A stretch of DNA of 64,000 bases from Mactromeris polynyma. Lineage: Eukaryota > Mollusca > Bivalvia > Venerida > Mactridae. Positions 60,205 to 64,000 of this stretch are shown here, in pieces; position 1 is the stretch's first letter, and every line of letters begins with the position of its first letter. Made by a program: the position numbers and the translations under genes. The stretch is from positions 29,268,619 through 29,332,618 of the forward strand of contig JASFXZ010000001.1 in the NCBI GenBank assembly GCA_032209605.1, read 5' to 3'. The notes beneath the pieces were generated by a model that did no database searches, was not told the origin of the DNA, and saw nothing but the letters and a program-made list of their open reading frames with translations.

Positions 60205-60718
60205 CTGCAATTGAACGAAGATCGACTTTTCACTGGAATGGTTGTGAACAAGATTGCCTCAACATGACACAGCTTAATCCGTAATTATTTCATAATTTCA
60301 TCTTTATAGAATGTTTGTATCAATAAAGAGAATAGATTTTTTAATGTATTGTAAATTCTTTTGCAAACAAGAATCGTTCAAATGCTAGCTTTATTCATTC
60401 ACACAATACTGATTGATTTTAGTAATGTGGAACAAAACCAGAAATAATGTTTACAAAACGTATTTTAATCATTAATTCATGATTTAAGTATAAATGCCAT
60501 TTACGAATCGTAAGTTACGGAAGTGTCAGCAGGATATCAGACAAACCTTATAGTCGAGGTAAAAAAATGAGGTATGAGACAAATGGCTGTTTAAGAAATT
60601 CACATTATGGTGTACTCACATAAGCTTTCAACACATCAAATAATTCATTGCCCACAATTGGATACTTGCCAGTCCTTTTAGTGCCCATGTAGCCAGTAAA
60701 ACAAAATGCATCATGTCA

Positions 60719-60906
60719 GCCCTTTTTTAAGGCAAATTTGGGACCGATATTCGGCCCATCCCCCACAGAAAAAATACCAATTTTTCCACTTCAGTAAAAT
60801 TATTTAAAATTTCATCCTTATAAATACAAAAATTTGGTGATTAGTGATGTTAATTTCCCCTATCAAAAGGACCCGCCATACTTCCCCAAAAAACTGAAAA
60901 AATGGC
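60719..60906 (+). repeat. Dispersed repeat, copy 1 of a local pair
   Basis: Shares CAGCCCTTTTTTAAGGCAAA-like start, CCGATATTCGGCCCAT, TCCTTATAAATACAAAAATT, CCCTATCAAAAGGACC and CTGAAAAAATGGCTG with 61508-61730. It could be a short interspersed element or the ends of a larger one. Confidence 0.75.
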
Positions 60907-61507
60907 TGCATGTTAATGTACAAACAATGTATATTAAATAAACAGTAATACAGACATGTTGAGTAACGAAACAATTAACCGCATATCTAACAACACTTCA
61001 ACAGCAACAATAGACATCAAGGGTTTGACGGAACACTATAATTACCCTGGATTGGCAATGAAGCAGTTACAGTATAATTGACAAAGTGATTTAGCAATAC
61101 AAACATTGTCACACTTTGAGCCTACGTTAAACAATTATATATCAACATTAGGAAACCATAAAACAGCCACTGGTACGGCCAAAATTGAAGTCTTTGTTTG
61201 CAGCTAGCTAACCTACCCTTAAAAAGGTTGCGCCCACGTTTTAATCAGCATACAGCAGATTTTTTTTCATCTTGATCGAGAGAAATATAGTTGAACGTTT
61301 ACTTCATAATGCTGGGCATCAAAGATTTTTTTAACTTTGGCTTTGATTTGATCAAACGAAGAGTACGCACAAAACAAAGACTAGACAAGTGTAACTCATA
61401 CAAATTTACACTTGCATATTATCTAAACTTATTGCATACATTAACACTTGAAACAAGTGGGCAAAGAATGCCTGATGATGATGCAAACCCATTCAAAGAT
61501 TGGGTAG

Positions 61508-61730
61508 TATTTAGCCCTTTTTCGTGGCAAATTTGGAGCCGATATTGGGCCCCATTTCTCAAAGAAAAAAGTATATATTTTCCACCTACTTAGAAAGAAA
61601 ATTCCCCTTTCAGTCAAATGATTCTATTTAAAATGTTAGCCTTATAAATACCCAAATTTAGTGATTCATCATGCAAATTTCCCTATCAAAAGGATCAACC
61701 ATACTTCCCCTAAAACTGAAAAAAATGGCT
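61508..61730 (+). repeat. Dispersed repeat, copy 2 of a local pair
   Basis: Same order of blocks as 60719-60906 (TTAGCCCTTTTTCGTGGCAA, CCGATATTGGGCCCCATT, GCCTTATAAATACCCAAATT, CCCTATCAAAAGGATC, CTGAAAAAAATGGCTG), about 30 bp longer in the middle. Direct orientation, 790 bp apart. A diverged third copy is at 27068. Confidence 0.75.
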
Positions 61731-62270
61731 GGTATTACAAATATATTATACACTACTAGGAGATATACCATACATTGTGTTTTGTAAATACATTAAGCTT
61801 TAAATTACTGTCTTGTAGTACAAATACATTCAGTACAGAGGATACAGCATGCAAATTACGTCAGTTAAAAAATACTAAATAATTTTCCATATTCAGCTTA
61901 ACGACCATGTTTAACTGAAAGTTCCACATCACGTGATTAAGCACATTCCAGTGAATATAAGGGAAGACTTACAAACTAAAGTATCAGATAAGGTAACACA
62001 CATTTCTATCTTAAGATGATCTCTAAAGGTATTCAAGATCAAACTGGTTCTGTAGGAGGTGAAAAATTCAAGATTTCATGTCAGGATTTTTGCACACAAC
62101 TTCAACAAGATGAGTTTTCACAACTGTTAACAGATGTTCTTATCACCACAATCCTGTACACACGTAGAACAGAACAGTACAGAACACTGACGTTCTATGT
62201 GAATTTAAAGCTTCTATTTAAGCAGGGGTGTCAGGAATCACAAATGTTTTGTCTAAAGTTAGGTTTCAGG

Positions 62271-63354
62271 TCATTGTGGTGGTTGTACAGGTTTTGAAAG
62301 TTCAGTCTCCAATGCTGTTTTCTGTTCCTCAGTAAGTATACTTAAACATGCTTGCATCACTTCCTGGTTTCCCTGTAAAACAAAATAATCATTTACAGTA
62401 AGATTCAGGCTGGGCATTATCAGTTGGAAAATGATGCGATATGTAATGTGATATTAGCAAATGATACACAGTATCATCATAATACTGGCAATTTGTCTTT
62501 ATCAAATACTTTATGTAGTATGGTTGAAATGATGACATTGAACAGACTTTAAATGAACAAAGTTCATGAGACCCATCAAATTAGGTTGAGGCAAAAGCTC
62601 CAAATATTCTGTATAAATAGATCCAACACATTAATTTTACATCAACGTGAAAAAAAGTCGTTACAACTTATATTAATAACGCCTGAAAACCCTCCACCTA
62701 AGTGTTTCTAATTAGCACTTGCACCTAAATCAGGACATGTGAAAAATCGCCTCCATGGCAGGATTTGTACCCACAACCTTCGCATTGATAGTATGTGGCT
62801 TAACCCCTAGACAGCTGTGCATACAAAATTATCATTATAAGTGTAAAGCCAAAATTGAAACAACACATGTTACGACATATACATATCCTGGGTCTGTATT
62901 CACAAACATCTTAAGACTGAATCTCAGACATAAGACTTTAAAATGGTACAAGTCCATTTTCATCCTGCATTGTTGTTACAGAATACATTTTGATAAAACT
63001 TGGCAAAAGTGTAGAACTAGTAATAAGAAACATTCAGACAAAATTTCATGTTTAGATATGATGAAACAAAAAACGCTCGTAAATTCAACTTTTGCAAATT
63101 TAAAGTTGAAAGTCGAAGTTTCAGCCAATGTTTGTGAATACAGCCCCTGGCTTCAAGACCCAAAGTCAACAAACAAACAAAGACGAACGAAAACGAAAGC
63201 AGAAGACATTACCATTATAGCTCTAGCAAGGTTCAGTACTCGGTGTTTCACTTCTGCATCTTTATCTAACACATTGTAACGGAGAGCCTCCGATATGATC
63301 TGTACCAGTATAGGAAGATTGCAATTGTTTTCTCCAAGTACAAGTGGATTATTA
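62271..63354 (-). CDS. IPO5: Importin-5-like karyopherin-beta, C-terminal two exons (partial)
   Basis: Minus-strand exons 63213-63354 and 62271-62372 (TGA at 62271-62273), both GT-AG bounded. The first begins with the last base of a split codon and ends in phase 0 (GCTATAATG/GTAATG), joining GGAAACCAG in frame. Together they encode the last 80 residues or so: NNPLVLGENNCNLPILVQII, a helical stretch ending LNLARAIM, then GNQEVMQACLSILTEEQKTA and a short tail. The NPLVLG-NN-NLP segment and the final LTEEQ helix resemble the last HEAT repeat of importin-5/RanBP6, which carry ribosomal proteins, histones and other cargo into the nucleus with Ran-GTP. The rest of the gene lies beyond 64000. Assignment rests on the C-terminus only. 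Confidence 0.75.
62887..63150. mobile_element. Palindromic MITE, family F (copy 2)
   Basis: Ends CCTGGGTCTGTATTCACAAA and TTTGTGAATACAGCCCCTGG; internal TCTTAAGACTGAATCTCAGA and the inverted GAAAGTCGAAGTTTCAGCCA. 264 bp, in the last importin intron. Relative of 46527-46781. Confidence 0.85.
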
Positions 63355-63398
63355 CTGAAATAGGCAATATATCATTAAAATCAAACTCAAACATCATT

Positions 63399-63627
63399 TG
63401 AGCGATTTACAACCTCTACTGTAAGTGACGTCATTTCAAGAAAACGCACCAAGTGATGTCAATATTTGCAAGCAGGAAACAATTTTTACTCCATATGGTC
63501 ACTTCGTTTTCAGATTGCGATATGGGGCAAATATTGCTTACTGTCTGTACATGGTGACGTCACATAAGACGTTTTCTGGAAATGACGTCACTAAAAGGAG
63601 AGGTTGGAAATCGTACAGCGGCACTCA
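63399..63627. mobile_element. CRE-containing palindromic MITE, family E (copy 4)
   Basis: Left end TGAGCGATTTACAACC (the CGCTGT segment deleted), right end CGTACAGCGGCACTCA. Three exact TGACGTCA octamers. It starts 44 bp upstream (minus strand) of the acceptor of the penultimate importin exon (exon boundary 63354). Confidence 0.88.
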
Positions 63628-63636
63628 TTTATTATA

Positions 63637-64000
63637 CAGTGTAACCTCCCTAAACCGGACTCCTTCGGGACCGGTTGAAAATTCCGTTTTACAGAGGTTT
63701 CCGGTTTATAGAGGGTTTTGTCATTTTGATGCCATTTCATACTCTTACCTAAGTTCAGGCATTATTTCATTGAAAAATTGCACATCTTTCAATTTTACAT
63801 TGTGACCACATAATATTTCTTTATTTAAGAAGAAAACATAACACAGTTATAACAAACATGACTGCCTTTATTTTAAAAATGAACAAGCAAACTTGAAGAA
63901 ACTCATATCGTTTACTTTGTTATGCATGAAATTAATTTTGTCCTCGAGGGACAATTCAATTCTTCGACGTTTAGACGGTGGTTGTGACATGATAAGAAGC
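63637..64000 (-). mobile_element. Tigger/pogo-like element, 3' end, runs off the window
   Basis: Begins TA/CAGTGTAACCTCCCTAAACC, a pogo-type terminus, with TTCCGGTTTATAGAGGG as subterminal inverted sequence. It contains a truncated transposase start on the minus strand. The other terminus must lie beyond 64000. Confidence 0.75.
63868..63990 (-). pseudogene. Tigger-like transposase, N-terminal fragment
   Basis: ATG at 63988-63990, TAA at 63868-63870, 40 residues: MSQPPSKRRRIELSLEDKIN then FMHNKVND. The KRRR-x2-LSLEDKI pattern resembles the start of the CENP-B/pogo helix-turn-helix. The DDE domain is absent: the frame stops about 230 bp from the terminal repeat, so the element is internally deleted. 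Confidence 0.65.

Larger units (their letters stand above)
60205..62270. other. Region between the unidentified gene and the importin 3' end
   Basis: Holds two copies of a repeat of about 200 bp (60719-60906 and 61508-61730) and presumably the importin 3' UTR near 62270. No firm exon, though upstream exons of the 58966-60204 gene may be hidden here. Confidence 0.35.

Noticed and set aside
60590..60690. Possible minus-strand exon MGTKRTGKYPIVGNELFDVL with donor TAT/GTGAGT
   Set aside because: Joining it to the exon at 60204 creates TAG across the junction, and no acceptor precedes it. It could be a first exon of something else, but it is not supported.

Overview
The window is eukaryotic nuclear DNA. 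Genes are split by GT-AG introns, intergenic DNA is AT-rich, and most non-coding sequence is made of SINE, LINE and MITE relics. The gene set is animal. The repeat flavour (tRNA-derived SINEs, pogo/Tigger-like MITEs, a family ending in a CTCAGGTGAGCGATA-type tail, AGGTCAAGGTCACA-rich blocks) suggests a lophotrochozoan, most likely a bivalve mollusc. The clade is an inference; no sequence search was possible.

Layout. (1) 334-8288, minus: a complete class II alpha-mannosidase (Golgi alpha-mannosidase II family, 1143 aa) in only two coding exons; its single coding intron holds about 50 copies of a 57-bp minisatellite. (2) 8297-19321: about 11 kb with no convincing gene, holding a LINE 3' end, a tRNA-SINE, a nested pair of MITEs, a deleted Tc1-like element with its transposase C-terminus, and two foldback elements with 8-11 bp direct repeats. 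(3) 19322-42677, plus: a complete 24-exon ZC3H13 gene (1465 aa), an m6A-writer accessory factor. Its introns hold a 72-bp tandem array, several MITEs, and a TA-flanked 2.34-kb inverted-repeat element with an inner array of roughly 170-bp repeats. (4) 45704-54615, minus: a complete six-exon cytosolic sulfotransferase (310 aa). (5) 57169-57838, plus: three identical tRNA-Gln(TTG) genes in a tandem array of about 300 bp. (6) 58966-60204, minus: the last two coding exons of a gene I cannot identify. (7) 62271-63354, minus: the last two coding exons of an importin-5-like karyopherin whose body lies beyond the right edge. (8) 63637-64000: the end of a Tigger-like element with a truncated transposase.

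All exon models were joined by hand, checking splice consensus and codon phase at every junction; the three complete models are divisible by three and end in a stop. The genes look unrelated in function (Golgi N-glycan trimming, RNA methylation, sulfonation, nuclear import); nothing suggests an operon or a functional cluster.

The most unusual signals are in the repeats. One palindromic MITE family carrying TGACGTCA (CRE-like) octamers has four copies, all intronic, three of them 18-44 bp from a 3' splice site in three different genes. The 57-bp minisatellite is open in several frames on both strands. The TA-flanked inverted-repeat element looks like a carrier of satellite-sized repeats.
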